5,193 bases of DNA from CAYJOG01 sp964371695 [NCBI: uncultured bacterium] (GTDB lineage: Bacteria; CAYJOG01). The notes under the pieces are model-generated. The model worked only from the letters and a program-made list of their open reading frames with translations, had not been told where the DNA came from and did not search any database. A program made the position numbers and the translations under genes. The stretch is taken from assembly GCA_964371695.1 (NCBI GenBank), contig CAYJOG010000232.1:1-5193 (forward strand). Reading direction: 5' to 3'. Positions 5,139-5,193 of this stretch are shown here, piece after piece (positions within the stretch are counted from its first letter, which is position 1; every line of letters begins with the position of its first letter).

Positions 5139-5193
5139 TTACTTGATGATCTTGGTGACGACGCCTGCGCCGATGGTGCGGCCGCCTTCGCGG
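5139..5193 (-). CDS. tuf: Elongation factor Tu, C-terminal end (partial)
   Basis: Only the last 17 codons and the TAA stop are inside the window; the rest lies beyond the right edge. They read REGGRTIGAGVVTKIIK, the highly conserved C-terminus of EF-Tu (domain 3, typically FAIREGGRTVGAGVVTKI), the GTPase that brings aminoacyl-tRNA to the ribosome. It is the first gene of the tuf-rpmG unit. Its identity is secure despite the short length. Confidence 0.95.
   Translation of the reverse strand, partial: REGGRTIGAGVVTKIIK

Overview
The window looks like a piece of a GC-rich bacterial chromosome, most likely a member of the Pseudomonadota. This rests on the EF-Tu and L33 sequences, the Fur-family regulator, and a dispersed hairpin with ATTCCC/GGGAAT arms that is common in that phylum. 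The sequence does not allow a finer placement. Every gene I can support lies on the minus strand, so transcription runs from the right edge to the left. No mobile genes, phage genes or CRISPR array are visible.

At the right edge, the last 17 codons of tuf (EF-Tu) are followed after 24 nt by rpmG (ribosomal protein L33), which has a strong Shine-Dalgarno sequence. A Rho-independent terminator at 4901-4944 closes this translation operon. Next comes a short intergenic stretch (4840-4900) with a candidate promoter and a perfect 13-bp palindrome.

A second, compact operon follows: an uncharacterised 126-aa protein rich in Cys and His, a PduO-type cob(I)alamin adenosyltransferase 3 nt downstream, a Fur-family metalloregulator after a 50-nt gap that contains a hairpin, and a divergent ThiE/TenI-family protein whose likely GTG start overlaps the Fur stop codon (GTGA). 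This group combines a cobalamin enzyme, a metal-sensing repressor and a possible metal-binding protein, which suggests a metal or cofactor homeostasis theme. That theme is inference.

Between the ThiE-like gene and the next gene, 269 bp (2443-2711) are almost wholly occupied by two back-to-back non-coding elements with terminal inverted repeats and several internal hairpins. They resemble miniature mobile or REP-type elements. The second one abuts the ThiE-like stop codon. The first one ends about 11 nt from the start of the following gene.

The left half is one long gene (145-2442) for an exported S41-family (C-terminal processing) protease. It has a PDZ-like region, the Ser/Lys catalytic pair and an unusual C-terminal half of about 365 residues made of helical, TPR-like sequence. 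After its stop codon, the left edge (1-144) carries two more dispersed-type hairpin repeats and no gene. The ordinary core of the window is housekeeping. The parts most worth a second look are the tandem structured elements and the Cys/His-rich protein.
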